Positions 9,192-17,631 of a stretch of 64,000 bases of DNA are shown here, piece after piece. Numbering within the stretch: the stretch's first letter is position 1; every line of letters starts with the position of its first letter. Origin of the DNA: Gynurincola endophyticus. Its GTDB lineage: Bacteria > Bacteroidota > Bacteroidia > Chitinophagales > Chitinophagaceae. The notes under the pieces are model-generated. The model saw only the letters and a list, made by a program, of their open reading frames with translations, did not search any database and was not told where the DNA came from. The DNA lies in NCBI RefSeq assembly GCF_003991195.1, contig NZ_RCWL01000006.1, forward strand, positions 245,374 through 309,373, read 5' to 3'. The translations under genes and the position numbers were made by a program.

Positions 9192-9776
9192 AATTCAAAT
9201 ATTTAAACTGTAGTTAGGATAGTTGTTCGTTTTTCAGCTTCACTGATAAGGAAGCGAAGGAAGAAAAAGCACGTAAACCTACCTTCCTTCCACAATCAGC
9301 CGGCAAATTACCCGGTGACAGGAGTAAGGTGTTTATTAAATGCGGAAATTTTGGCTCGAAAAAGGGAAAATAATATTGATTTTGAACGATTTAATGCGTT
9401 ATTAATGTTTCTTGAATCAGGTAAATGGGTATGATAAAAATGTAGCAAAACCGGTGAAGATTGAATATGCTTCTTTTACATAGTTGAAATATTATAATGT
9501 GTTCTGAAGTCTAAAAAATTGGTAAGTGGGCCGACAGAACTAGCAGAAAATCTGACCTGTGTAAAAACGATGAATCAGCAAAGGCAGACAATCTTAAAAA
9601 ATAACCCTTAGTGCTTCATAAGAGTATCGTAGAGGTAATAAAAAGTGTAATTGCTTAAAAAGAAACGCTTATTTATGATTTTTTTCACGAAGCTCACTCA
9701 CTAAGAATACAATTTTTGCGTTCTTATAGTACTAGTTTAAAAATATAGTTAAAGTAGTACTTATAATTTGCACAAA
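9192..9776. promoter_or_regulatory. Divergent spacer with a structured leader on the iron-operon side
   Basis: 585 bp without a gene. On the iron-operon side, 9256-9263 (GAAGGAAG) and 9283-9290 (CTTCCTTC) form a perfect 8-bp stem with a 19-nt loop. Next to it 9301-9316 holds two CCGG-type blocks that could pair, so the mRNA leader of the binding-protein gene could fold strongly. No consensus Fur box was seen. On the other side, TATAATTTG ends 7 bases before ATG 9777, which could be a -7 element giving a leaderless mRNA, but no matching -33 element was found. The rest is AT-rich with nothing recognisable. Confidence 0.35.
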
Positions 9777-11903
9777 ATGTTTACAGAAAACTGCCGATTC
9801 AACCGGTATGGCGTGATCACCGCTGTTGCGTTGCTTTTCTCCTCTAATTTAGCTGCTCAGTTAAACAGGCCCGGAAAAGAAGCTGTTACACCCAACTCAA
9901 CAGAGAGCAGAGTTATTTTTTATGAAGGCTTCGATGTTCCGGATGGCGCACGACACACGAGTCCTTACTTACAAACAGGCGCTAATTCTTACATTTTTGC
10001 TAATCCATTGTTGCTTTATCCTACTCCGATTCCTACCGGCGCATGGACCTCCAACGCTACAGAATGGCAAAAAACTGCGAAAGACTTACAGAATGACCAC
10101 TATGCAGTGGTATCACCAAAAGACATCATGAATAGTGTTCGTCTGGTTGAACCTTCACATACACCGTTCTGGAATAGCTGGACGAGCCTCATCAACCACG
10201 GTAAAGATGCGGATGGTAATGTAAACGGTGGCGCTATGGTGGTAAATGCGGGAACTACTCCCGGAGTTTTGTATGACCGTGGTGTAATACTGCAAAGAGA
10301 TAAGTTTTATAAACTCACATATGATATCTGGATAGAAAATTCACCTTCCTGGTTAAGGCTAAATTTTTTATATCAGAACAGCTCCGGCGCAAGAATTGGT
10401 TTGGGTGAATATCTGGATGGCGGTCATTGGAGTTCAGACCGCCGATGGAAAACACAAACGGTTTATTTTTCACTCCCCGCCAGTGCTTGTGTAAATCAGG
10501 ATTATGTAATTACCTTACAGAATCATTGGATGGCTAATAATGGAAATGATTTTGCACTGGATAATATACGTTTGGTGGAGTTAACCGGAAATCCGGGTGG
10601 TTCCGTAACTACTATAAAAACAGCCTGTGATGTACCTCCGGTGGCTGATGACGATATGAGTCAGGGCAATAACCGTAATGCAGGTAATGGAGTCGTTACC
10701 GTAAATTATATTCAGGGAGACTATCTGGCCAACTTACAACCAGCTACTACGAATACTGTTAAATTCTCATTTGTTGTACCTGAAGGAGGTTCGCTGAATT
10801 CAAACAGAGATGAAGTAACTGTATTGGGTGAAGGCAGATGGAAACTGAATAATAATGGAACCGTCACCTTTACACCGGTATCCGGATTTTTAGGGAACCC
10901 TAAACCAGTTCAATATACGATTACAGAGAATAGTACACAAATGACATCAGCGCCGGCAACGATCAGCGTATTGTATACTTTTCTCGTGAACCCTTCAGCA
11001 GCAGATGATATTTACGCCGTAGATCCCAGTGTCACTAATACCGCTTACAGAGCAGATATTTTTGCCAATGATAAAATCGATGGAAATCCGGCTTCCAATA
11101 CAGGTACTATTGTAGAAGTTGTGCATCCATTGAATCAGGGGGCGGTTTATCGTCAAACTACTGCACAGGGACTTCCACCGATTGCTGTACCGGGAGAAGG
11201 TGTATGGACTTATGAAGTATCCACAGGAGTATTTGTTTTTAGTCCACAAGCCGGATACGTTGAAAGTCCTACACCGTTATATTACCGTTATCAGGAGCCT
11301 GCAAACAAGGTATGGTCGAATTGGGCCGGTATCTTCTTTAATGCCAGTACGATTATATTGCCTGTAGAAATCAAAGATTTCAGAGGAATGTTTGTTAATA
11401 GTAACGTAACACTCAATTGGAATGCCACAGCGGAAATCAATAGCGTGGGTTATTATGTGGAGAGAAGTAATGATGGTATTTACTGGACAACTGTCGGGTT
11501 TGTAAATACCCTTAGTGAACAGGGTAGTAGTACAAAGGATTATCAGTTCAAGGATAATCAACCTGAAACAGGTGTTAATTATTATCGCTTAAAACACAAG
11601 GATGTAAATAACAAACTAACGTATAGTAAAATAATATCCTTACGCACGACTGCCGTTTTAATCAACGGTGTTTACCCGAATCCGGCAGATCAGTTTGCGA
11701 ACATCAGTATAAGTACCGTAGGGCGGTATACGGTTAGTCTGATTAATATTTCAGGTCAAATCGTTCAGCAACATGTAGTGAATGTAACGCATTCGCACCA
11801 GTTGTTTACATTACAACGGAATAATGAAAAGGCAGGCTTGTATTATGTAAAAATCACTGATGCCACTGGTAATGCCAGCATTACCAAGTTGATTTTCCGA
11901 TAG
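9777..11903 (+). CDS. T9SS-exported cell-surface protein (type A sorting domain)
   Basis: 708 residues. ATG 9777 is chosen over the TTG three codons upstream because it gives a clean signal peptide ending SNLAAQ. A jelly-roll/CBM-like region (about 45-285: FYEGFDVPDG, FALDNIRLVELTG) is followed by two cadherin/Ig-like modules with VADDDMSQ and SAADDIYAVDP starts, then an Fn3-like module (VTLNWNATAEINSVGYYVERS, cut here to its core NWNATAEINSVGYYVERS). The last 80 residues are a type A C-terminal sorting domain: GVYPNPADQFANI, GQIVQQHVVN, AGLYYVKITD, KLIFR. It should be exported by type IX secretion and anchored at the surface. An adhesive or carbohydrate-binding role is inference. A terminator lies 24 bp after the stop. 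Confidence 0.85.
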   Translation: MFTENCRFNRYGVITAVALLFSSNLAAQLNRPGKEAVTPNSTESRVIFYEGFDVPDGARHTSPYLQTGANSYIFANPLLLYPTPIPTGAWTSNATEWQKTAKDLQNDHYAVVSPKDIMNSVRLVEPSHTPFWNSWTSLINHGKDADGNVNGGAMVVNAGTTPGVLYDRGVILQRDKFYKLTYDIWIENSPSWLRLNFLYQNSSGARIGLGEYLDGGHWSSDRRWKTQTVYFSLPASACVNQDYVITLQNHWMANNGNDFALDNIRLVELTGNPGGSVTTIKTACDVPPVADDDMSQGNNRNAGNGVVTVNYIQGDYLANLQPATTNTVKFSFVVPEGGSLNSNRDEVTVLGEGRWKLNNNGTVTFTPVSGFLGNPKPVQYTITENSTQMTSAPATISVLYTFLVNPSAADDIYAVDPSVTNTAYRADIFANDKIDGNPASNTGTIVEVVHPLNQGAVYRQTTAQGLPPIAVPGEGVWTYEVSTGVFVFSPQAGYVESPTPLYYRYQEPANKVWSNWAGIFFNASTIILPVEIKDFRGMFVNSNVTLNWNATAEINSVGYYVERSNDGIYWTTVGFVNTLSEQGSSTKDYQFKDNQPETGVNYYRLKHKDVNNKLTYSKIISLRTTAVLINGVYPNPADQFANISISTVGRYTVSLINISGQIVQQHVVNVTHSHQLFTLQRNNEKAGLYYVKITDATGNASITKLIFR

Positions 11904-11926
11904 AATACTATGGTTGTATTAAAATA

Positions 11927-11956
11927 AAAGCCGGTGCGAATTTTTGCACCGGCTTT
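11927..11956 (+). terminator. Rho-independent terminator
   Basis: Perfect stem AAAGCCGGTGC / GCACCGGCTTT with an 8-nt loop, 24 bp after the stop codon of the T9SS protein gene. The 3' tract is short (TTTCTTATT). Confidence 0.85.
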
Positions 11957-11997
11957 CTTATTAAAGTGCTGGCACGATACTAAATAATGGGGCGTGT

Positions 11998-12105
11998 CAG
12001 CGATTGCATTTGTTTTAATCGTAATAAGTAAGGCTTGAACAGCAATCGCTGCCGGGCTATTCGCTTCTACTCCTCGCTCGTACCTCGCAGCGGGGTAACC
12101 GCTGC
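11998..12105. repeat. Composite palindromic intergenic element
   Basis: Bases 11998-12007 (CAGCGATTGC) and 12042-12051 (GCAATCGCTG) are a perfect 10-bp inverted repeat. They are followed by GCAGCGG (12087-12093) and CCGCTGC (12099-12105), a perfect 7-bp hairpin with a 5-nt loop. The segment is clearly more GC-rich than the surrounding spacer. The layout resembles a REP/MITE-like mobile repeat. No transposase is nearby. Confidence 0.6.
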
Positions 12106-12114
12106 TATCCCTCA

Positions 12115-12303
12115 CGCAATAGAAACTATTCAGATATACTACCAAAAAAATCTACAAAGCGTACAAATGAGCTTTTTGCAAAAATACATTTTGGAAATAA
12201 AACTGTAGAGGAGTTTATAATCTCACAAAGGTATGAAGCCGGTTTGTACAGTAAGTACAACCAGTATTACGGTTATGTGTTTTATACCGGAAGGAAGGGA
12301 TAA
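12115..12303 (+). pseudogene. 3' remnant of an unidentified gene
   Basis: The frame ending at TAA 12301-12303 reads as protein-like sequence for its last 60 codons (for example NELFAKIHFGNKTVEEFI and RYEAGLYSKYNQYYGYVF). There is no credible start: upstream, the frame runs directly into the palindromic element at 11998-12105. A strong terminator stands 25 bp behind the stop, as expected behind a real gene. I read this as the 3' end of a gene whose 5' part was removed or replaced by the element. The family is not recognised. Confidence 0.4.
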
Positions 12304-12327
12304 GACAACCGGTTGACTTTTTAACAT

Positions 12328-12367
12328 AACCTGCGGTATAATTATTTATATACCACGGGTTTTGTTT
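12328..12367 (+). terminator. Rho-independent terminator of the gene remnant
   Basis: A 13-bp stem with one mismatch (AACCTGCGGTATA at 12328-12340 against TATACCACGGGTT at 12349-12361), 8-nt loop, followed by TTTTGTTT. It is 25 bp downstream of the remnant's stop codon. Confidence 0.75.
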
Positions 12368-12669
12368 GAGGGGAATGAAAGCAGTATAAATGAAGTCAAT
12401 ACCTTTATGGTCTGTCTTAAAAGATACAAAAAAATCCTGAGTTTACCAAATTTTGTACCTATGATATAGACCGTAATTAAGTCTCAGAATATCTTCAGCT
12501 TATAAAAACGTCAATTGTTTGCACAATAAGCATTGGCAAATTATAATCTGTCTTTTATATCGTACAACCTCTCTTTTTTATAGATAATCTTTTAATCATT
12601 GATATAACACCAAATTTCACGGCCATTATAGTGTTATAAAAAATATAGTACCCTTTATACTGTAGATTT

Positions 12670-12843
12670 ATGAATCGCTCAGCTCGATGTCATCCCCTCA
12701 AAGCGATATTTTACGAGCAATCACAATATCCCCAGTCGGAAGTGCTTTGCACAAAAGCGCCCGGCAGATCCGGTTTTATACCTGCATGCTGTGGTAATAA
12801 CTATACTTACGAAGTAAAGAAATACACAGATTGCGCTTGTTAA
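12670..12843 (+). CDS. Possible small Cys-rich protein, 57 aa
   Basis: An ATG-initiated frame of 57 codons with six Cys (7, 27, 40, 41, 54, 56) and a C-terminus CGNNYTYEVKKYTDCAC. There is no signal peptide and no recognisable ribosome site. It sits alone in the spacer between the remnant terminator and the next operon. The clustering of Cys is unusual for random AT-rich DNA, but the length allows chance. The region 12368-12669 before it holds nothing I can identify. Confidence 0.25.
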   Translation: MNRSARCHPLKAIFYEQSQYPQSEVLCTKAPGRSGFIPACCGNNYTYEVKKYTDCAC

Positions 12844-12957
12844 AAAAAAGAAGATCTAACTGAAAACAACCGACAGACTCATTTTTGAAACAATTACAGT
12901 GGTATATTACCGTTTATAGATAGAAACTCCTATCTTTTATCTATAAGTTCAACATAA

Positions 12958-13458
12958 ATGAAATCATACCTCTTTATCATAGCAGGTTTGCTGCCTGGGT
13001 TGGTAAGTTATTCCCAGGAAAAACAAATCCTTAAACTGTTAAACGAACAGCTCGAAAAAGAAATCCGCTTTCAACAGCAGGATTCTGTAAATTACAGAGG
13101 TGAACACTTTGAAATAGTTCAGCCTTATACTATTCATGAAGGTATATTGAGTGTAGCGATCAAAAAAAGGAATTTATATGATAATTCGTTTTTTGTAGAG
13201 AAACAGGAAGTGCCTTTGAAATTACTGAACTCCGTTTTAAAAGATATTAATGTGCTGATGGAAGCTGAAGGAAAAGTAGTAAAAATTACCCGTACTCCGG
13301 AAATTAGTAAAGATGTTAAAGACACTGTTGTTCATTATACTGATCTTTTTTTTCTGCATTTTTGTTATGAACAACAAAACGAATATCTGGCAGATGCACT
13401 GATCAAAGCATTTAAAAAAGCAAATCTGACTATTGTAAAAAACGGTTGGTATGATTAA
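12958..13458 (+). CDS. Exported protein of unknown function
   Basis: 166 residues with a Sec signal peptide (MKSYLFIIAGLLPGLVSYSQ). The mature part is mixed alpha/beta and strongly charged, starting EKQILKLLNEQLEKEIRFQQQD, with no Cys-pair or catalytic motif that I can see. It is first in a three-gene unit and overlaps the next gene by 8 bp, so the two are translationally coupled. Not recognised as a known family. Confidence 0.7.
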   Translation: MKSYLFIIAGLLPGLVSYSQEKQILKLLNEQLEKEIRFQQQDSVNYRGEHFEIVQPYTIHEGILSVAIKKRNLYDNSFFVEKQEVPLKLLNSVLKDINVLMEAEGKVVKITRTPEISKDVKDTVVHYTDLFFLHFCYEQQNEYLADALIKAFKKANLTIVKNGWYD

Positions 13459-13900
13459 AAGAATGTTTATACTTTTTGGATGTTGTTTTTTATATACTGC
13501 AGTGAAAGCACAACATCCGGATACTTTAGTATCGATTAAAAATTATTTGCAGTTTATGCGAAATAATATCAACACCCACGAAAAAACAAATAAGATAAAA
13601 GTGAGTGTGTATGATAGCCTGATTCGTTTAGGCACAGCCCGCGAAGAACAATTAAAGACTTCTTTAGCATCATTGCAACATCAATCAGACACAGAATATC
13701 CCGAAATGATAAAATCATTTCATTTTATTATGCAATCGCTGGTAATGTTGAAAATGGACCTGAAACAGAATAACTACGAGCACAATGAAAACAGCCGGAA
13801 CGAAGTGATTTATCTGAATAAAAATATTCCGGTTCTTATTGATAAAATGTACTACTTTCTTGAAATTGAAAGAAAACTAAAACTTTCAAATACCAATTAA
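13451..13900 (+). CDS. Exported helical protein of unknown function
   Basis: 149 residues, signal peptide MIKRMFILFGCCFLYTAVKAQ. The mature part is almost wholly alpha-helical and polar (AREEQLKTSLASLQHQSD, SFHFIMQSLVMLKMDLKQN). It overlaps the preceding gene by 8 bp and ends 1 bp before the zinc-ribbon gene. No known family recognised. The coupling suggests the two exported proteins work together in the periplasm or at the outer membrane. Confidence 0.7.
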   Translation: MIKRMFILFGCCFLYTAVKAQHPDTLVSIKNYLQFMRNNINTHEKTNKIKVSVYDSLIRLGTAREEQLKTSLASLQHQSDTEYPEMIKSFHFIMQSLVMLKMDLKQNNYEHNENSRNEVIYLNKNIPVLIDKMYYFLEIERKLKLSNTN

Positions 13901-13901
13901 T

Positions 13902-14354
13902 ATGAGCGACCACAGGTTCCGTGATGAAAACAAAACCTTACGTGATTACCAACAGGAAGTTTGGGTGAAGTGCACAGCTTGTGAAAGTAAGGCTATTGCA
14001 CGGGCCAACTATGAAATAATGCAGGCTGAGCTCATTTGCACCGCATGTGGTTATAATAAAAAAGTTACTACACAGGCTGAAGTGATGAGGGGCATGAAAG
14101 CCAATGTAAAAATGGCTGCTCATGGTTATTTTGATAATGATTTATGGCTGCAACACCCTTTTAAAAATGATATTTTCTGGGCATACAATTTAACCCACCT
14201 TGAATACCTCGAACGCTACATTGCTGCCGGCTTACGCGAACATACTGACCGCACACATTTTACATTACTTGAAAAGTTGCCTAAGTTTTATCATGAAGCG
14301 AAAAACCGGGAAACACTGTTGAAAATTATTCAAAAACTAAAACTCAAAAGCTGA
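13902..14354 (+). CDS. Zinc-ribbon protein of unknown function
   Basis: 150 residues, cytoplasmic (no signal). A four-Cys zinc ribbon is formed by CTAC (Cys24, Cys27) and CTAC (Cys46, Cys49), with a short linker. Behind it lies an aromatic-rich helical domain (LWLQHPFKNDIFWAYNLTHLEYLERYI) and a basic C-terminus (KIIQKLKLKS). Similar small ribbons followed by an alpha-helical part occur in hypothetical proteins of many bacteria. Nucleic-acid or protein binding is possible but unproven. Last gene of the three-gene unit. The 140 bp behind it shows no clear terminator. Confidence 0.75.
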   Translation: MSDHRFRDENKTLRDYQQEVWVKCTACESKAIARANYEIMQAELICTACGYNKKVTTQAEVMRGMKANVKMAAHGYFDNDLWLQHPFKNDIFWAYNLTHLEYLERYIAAGLREHTDRTHFTLLEKLPKFYHEAKNRETLLKIIQKLKLKS

Positions 14355-14494
14355 TAGGTACAAGGAAGACGTTGTAAATTGAGAATGAAGAATTGACTCT
14401 TTATAGTGAACACAACAAATGATATTCATTGGAAAAACAGCGCAGCCGTTAATTATTAATTAATCTAAATAGTTTACTCATCATCTTTTGAAAT

Positions 14495-15163
14495 TTAATC
14501 TACAGGTGAAATGTCAAAATAGGAGAGAAGATCATCCAATGAGCCTTTCCGGTGATTAACAAACAAATCCCTGTGAGGATTATCCAGCTTCTGAAGTAAT
14601 TGTAGTAGTTGAATGGTTTCTGCTTCTGAAAGTGGTGCCATGACCATTTCGGTAACCCTGGTTACTTTCTTCAAAGTTCTGAAAAATTCATCACGCCCCT
14701 CTTCTGTAACTTGTAACCACTTACTCCGTCGGTCTTCTTCCGAAGGAAACTCAGCAATTAATTCTTTTCTCAGTAATCTTCTTATAATTTCAGTACCGGT
14801 AGGTTTGGCCTGTATATGTCGTTCAATGAGTTTTGAAGGGGTATAAGGACCCACATATACCAAACTCAATACAAACGCAAATTCATCGTAAGTTTCGAAG
14901 GAGCTTCCTTCCAGTGCCAGCTTAACGTAATTCATCTTATACCTGTTCAGCGCAGTGATCAGGTTTGAAATCGTGTTTTTATGATTTCCACCCTTTCCTT
15001 TTCCATGAAACTTTAAAGACTCTATAGAAACATCCTTTTCTACTTTTTCCTGTTCTAACAGCCATCTCGCAAAATCATATTTATTGATAGACTGGTCAGG
15101 GTTTAATAAAGAGTAGCTTTCGATATCCCGAAATAGGGTTTTTATAAATTGAAAATCAACCAT
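14495..15163 (-). CDS. MarR-type transcriptional regulator of the carotenoid operon
   Basis: 222 residues. The central part is a MarR winged helix: FVLSLVYVGPYTPSKLIERH (helix-turn-helix start), TEIIRRLLRKELIAEFPSEEDRRSKWLQVTEEG (recognition helix and wing; the DRRS.WL.VTEEG pattern is diagnostic). The flanking helices would form the dimer domain. It is divergent from crtI across 113 bp, and a perfect palindrome touches its own start codon, consistent with autoregulation and control of the crt genes. MarR genes next to carotenoid clusters are common in Bacteroidota. The effector is unknown. Confidence 0.85.
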   Translation of the reverse strand: MVDFQFIKTLFRDIESYSLLNPDQSINKYDFARWLLEQEKVEKDVSIESLKFHGKGKGGNHKNTISNLITALNRYKMNYVKLALEGSSFETYDEFAFVLSLVYVGPYTPSKLIERHIQAKPTGTEIIRRLLRKELIAEFPSEEDRRSKWLQVTEEGRDEFFRTLKKVTRVTEMVMAPLSEAETIQLLQLLQKLDNPHRDLFVNHRKGSLDDLLSYFDISPVD

Positions 15164-15164
15164 A

Positions 15165-15182
15165 AATGATTATTTAATCATT
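15165..15182. promoter_or_regulatory. Probable MarR operator palindrome
   Basis: AATGATTA, two bases, TAATCATT: a perfect 18-bp palindrome one base upstream of the marR start codon. A second, weaker inverted repeat (TTTTAAT 15202-15208 and ATTAAAA 15224-15230) lies between it and crtI. TAnnTTTG elements occur at 15213-15220 and 15245-15252 on the crtI side. Confidence 0.6.
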
Positions 15183-15276
15183 GAGGGGCAAATTTATTAA
15201 ATTTTAATAGTATATTTTTGTACATTAAAAGTATGTTTTTGAATTATTTTTGCTTAATTTGTTGAAAACTTAGACT

Positions 15277-16758
15277 TTGGCAAGAATTATTGTAATAGGA
15301 TCGGGTATTTCAGGAATGGTAGCCGCTTGTTACCTGAAAAAAGCGGGCCATCAAGTAACAGTGCTGGAAAAAAACAGTTCGGCAGGAGGTAGGGCAAGAA
15401 AGTTTGAAGACAAGGGGTTTACATTTGATATGGGACCCAGTTGGTACTGGATGCCAGAAGTTTTTGAATCTTTTTTTCACGATTTCGGATACAACTCAGG
15501 TGATTTTTATGAGTTAAAAAGATTATCACCCTCTTATTCGGTCGTTTTTGAAGACAGGAAAATAGATATTCCAGCGAGTACAAAAGAACTGGCAGATTTG
15601 TTTGAAGAAATTGAACCCGGTAGTGCTGCTAAACTCACTGCTTATCTCGAAGATGCTTCGGTGAAATATAAACTGGGCATGAATGACTTTGCAAAAAAGC
15701 CTGCACTGAGTATTACCGAATTTATTAATAAAGACGCTCTCAGTGTTGTCAATAAGCTGCAACCGTTTAGAAACATGGAGCAGCATGTAAATAAATATTT
15801 TCAAAATCCGGTTATCAGAAAAATCATGCAGTTCCCGGTTATTTTTCTTGGAGCGATGCCTGACCGTATTCCTGCCATGTATAGCTTAATGAACTATGCC
15901 GATTCTTGTTTAGGTACATGGTACCCGATCGGAGGAATGTTTAAAATTGTTGATGCTATTCACAAAATAGCAACCGGCATTGGCGTTGAGTTTAAGTTTA
16001 ATGAGAATGTAGAAGAGTTGGTGATCAATAAAGGAAAAGTGTGTGCGGTTAAAACATCCGGTAACCGGTTTGATGGAGATACTGTAATTGCTTCAGGAGA
16101 TTACCACCATATAGAACAACTGCTACCGGTGAAGTACAGACAATATGATGAAAAATACTGGAGTAAAAAGGAGATGGCTCCATCCTGTTTATTATTTTTT
16201 GTAGGAGTAGATAAAAAACTGCCTGTTCATCACCATACTTTATTTTTTGATACAGGTTTTGATCAGCATGCCCGTTCTCTTTATAAAAATCCGGAATGGC
16301 CCCAAAATCCGCTGTTTTATGTTTGTGCACCTTCTGTAACCGATAACACTGTAGCACCGGAAGGAAAAGAAAATCTTTTTATTCTGATACCCGTTGCCGC
16401 AGGTCTGGACGGTGATACCGAGACCCGCAGGAACGATTATTTTAATCAGGTTATCCGTCGATTAGAAGAACAACTTCAAACAGACGTTGCACCGCATATT
16501 ATCTATAAAAAAAGTTATGGTATAAAAGATTTTTCTACTGATTATCATGCTTATCGGGGTAATGCTTATGGTATGGCTAATACGCTGATGCAAACCGCTT
16601 TCGGAAAACCCCGGTTGAATAGTAGAAAAGTAGAAAATCTGTTCTTTTGCGGACAATTAACTGTTCCCGGGCCGGGTGTTCCGCCTGCTTTTTTATCAGG
16701 AAATATGGCTGCAGAGGCAGCTGCAAAATATTTAACTAAAAAACTCATTCACGCATAA
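15277..16758 (+). CDS. crtI: Phytoene desaturase (carotenoid isomerooxygenase family)
   Basis: 493 residues. N-terminal FAD-binding Rossmann motif IVIGSGISGMVAA (GxGxxG at 8-13), GGRARKFEDKGFTFDMGPSWYW typical of CrtI, and the C-terminal FAD signature with GPGVPPAFLSGNMAAE. Converts phytoene to lycopene. The start codon is TTG: an in-frame TAG lies two codons before it and the next Met would cut through the Rossmann motif. First gene of the crt operon, 10 bp before crtB. Related desaturases (CrtN, CrtD) exist, but the operon partners support CrtI. Confidence 0.93.
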   Translation: MARIIVIGSGISGMVAACYLKKAGHQVTVLEKNSSAGGRARKFEDKGFTFDMGPSWYWMPEVFESFFHDFGYNSGDFYELKRLSPSYSVVFEDRKIDIPASTKELADLFEEIEPGSAAKLTAYLEDASVKYKLGMNDFAKKPALSITEFINKDALSVVNKLQPFRNMEQHVNKYFQNPVIRKIMQFPVIFLGAMPDRIPAMYSLMNYADSCLGTWYPIGGMFKIVDAIHKIATGIGVEFKFNENVEELVINKGKVCAVKTSGNRFDGDTVIASGDYHHIEQLLPVKYRQYDEKYWSKKEMAPSCLLFFVGVDKKLPVHHHTLFFDTGFDQHARSLYKNPEWPQNPLFYVCAPSVTDNTVAPEGKENLFILIPVAAGLDGDTETRRNDYFNQVIRRLEEQLQTDVAPHIIYKKSYGIKDFSTDYHAYRGNAYGMANTLMQTAFGKPRLNSRKVENLFFCGQLTVPGPGVPPAFLSGNMAAEAAAKYLTKKLIHA

Positions 16759-16767
16759 CCATACACC

Positions 16768-17613
16768 ATGAATTCGATATCGCTTTTTACTAAAGCCGGG
16801 TTTAAATGCAGCCGGCATATAACACAAAGCTATAGCACTTCCTTTTCGTCTGCTATTAATTTGTTACATGCTGATCTGCGTGACCCGGTTCACGGTATTT
16901 ACGGATTAGTGCGTTTGGCCGATGAAATTGTTGACACTTTTCATGACTATAATAAAAGAGAATTATTAGAAAAGTTTAAACACGATACTTATGAAGCCAT
17001 TCATAACCGTATCAGTCTGAACCCCGTTTTACAAAGTTTTCAGATAACCGTTAATAAGTATAATATAGAGCCGGCATTAATAGACGCTTTCTTTGATAGC
17101 ATGTTTGTTGATCTCGATAAAAAGTCATGGACTACCCCTGACGAGTTAAATAAATATATTTATGGATCTGCTGAAGTAGTAGGGTTGATGTGTTTGAAAG
17201 TATTCTGCGAAGGTAATCAGCAATTAACTGATGAGCTCAAGCCAGCTGCCATGTCATTGGGTGCAGCCTTTCAGAAAGTAAATTTTTTGAGAGACCTTAA
17301 CGATGACCTGACACATCTCGAAAGACAATATTTTCCATATGTTGACCTGAAGAATATTTCTCAAAAAGATAAGGAAGCTATTGAAGCAGATATTCTGAAG
17401 GATTTTTCTGATGCTTACAAAGGTATTATACTCCTCCCCGTAAAAGCCAGATTTGGTGTGCTGGTTGCTTATAAATATTACCTGTGTTTATTCCATAAAA
17501 TCAAAAACCTACCTCCTGAAGCTTTGTTTAAGAAACGCATCAGGGTTCCGAACTTTCAGAAGGCATTGTTGTTGATGAAAGCAGGATTTGAAAGACCGTT
17601 TCAATTGGGATGA
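16768..17613 (+). CDS. crtB: Phytoene synthase
   Basis: 281 residues of the squalene/phytoene synthase family. First Asp-rich motif DEIVD (52-56) after YGLVRLA, and second motif DLNDD (176-180) in QKVNFLRDLNDDLTHLERQYFP; both bind Mg-diphosphate. It condenses two geranylgeranyl diphosphates to phytoene. Lies 9 bp behind crtI and 18 bp before idi. No geranylgeranyl diphosphate synthase (crtE) is in this window, so the precursor must be made from a gene elsewhere. Confidence 0.93.
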   Translation: MNSISLFTKAGFKCSRHITQSYSTSFSSAINLLHADLRDPVHGIYGLVRLADEIVDTFHDYNKRELLEKFKHDTYEAIHNRISLNPVLQSFQITVNKYNIEPALIDAFFDSMFVDLDKKSWTTPDELNKYIYGSAEVVGLMCLKVFCEGNQQLTDELKPAAMSLGAAFQKVNFLRDLNDDLTHLERQYFPYVDLKNISQKDKEAIEADILKDFSDAYKGIILLPVKARFGVLVAYKYYLCLFHKIKNLPPEALFKKRIRVPNFQKALLLMKAGFERPFQLG

Positions 17614-17631
17614 AATAAAAACAAATGATCA

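Noticed and set aside
9230..9340. Cobalamin riboswitch before the iron operon
   Set aside because: Some blocks (TCACTG, GACAGGAG) recall the cobalamin element, but they lie on the wrong strand and order, and the B12 box GCCACTG and the GGGAA core are missing.
11843..12145. 100-residue minus-strand frame
   Set aside because: It overlaps the T9SS sorting-domain end, a terminator and the palindromic element; no coding pattern.
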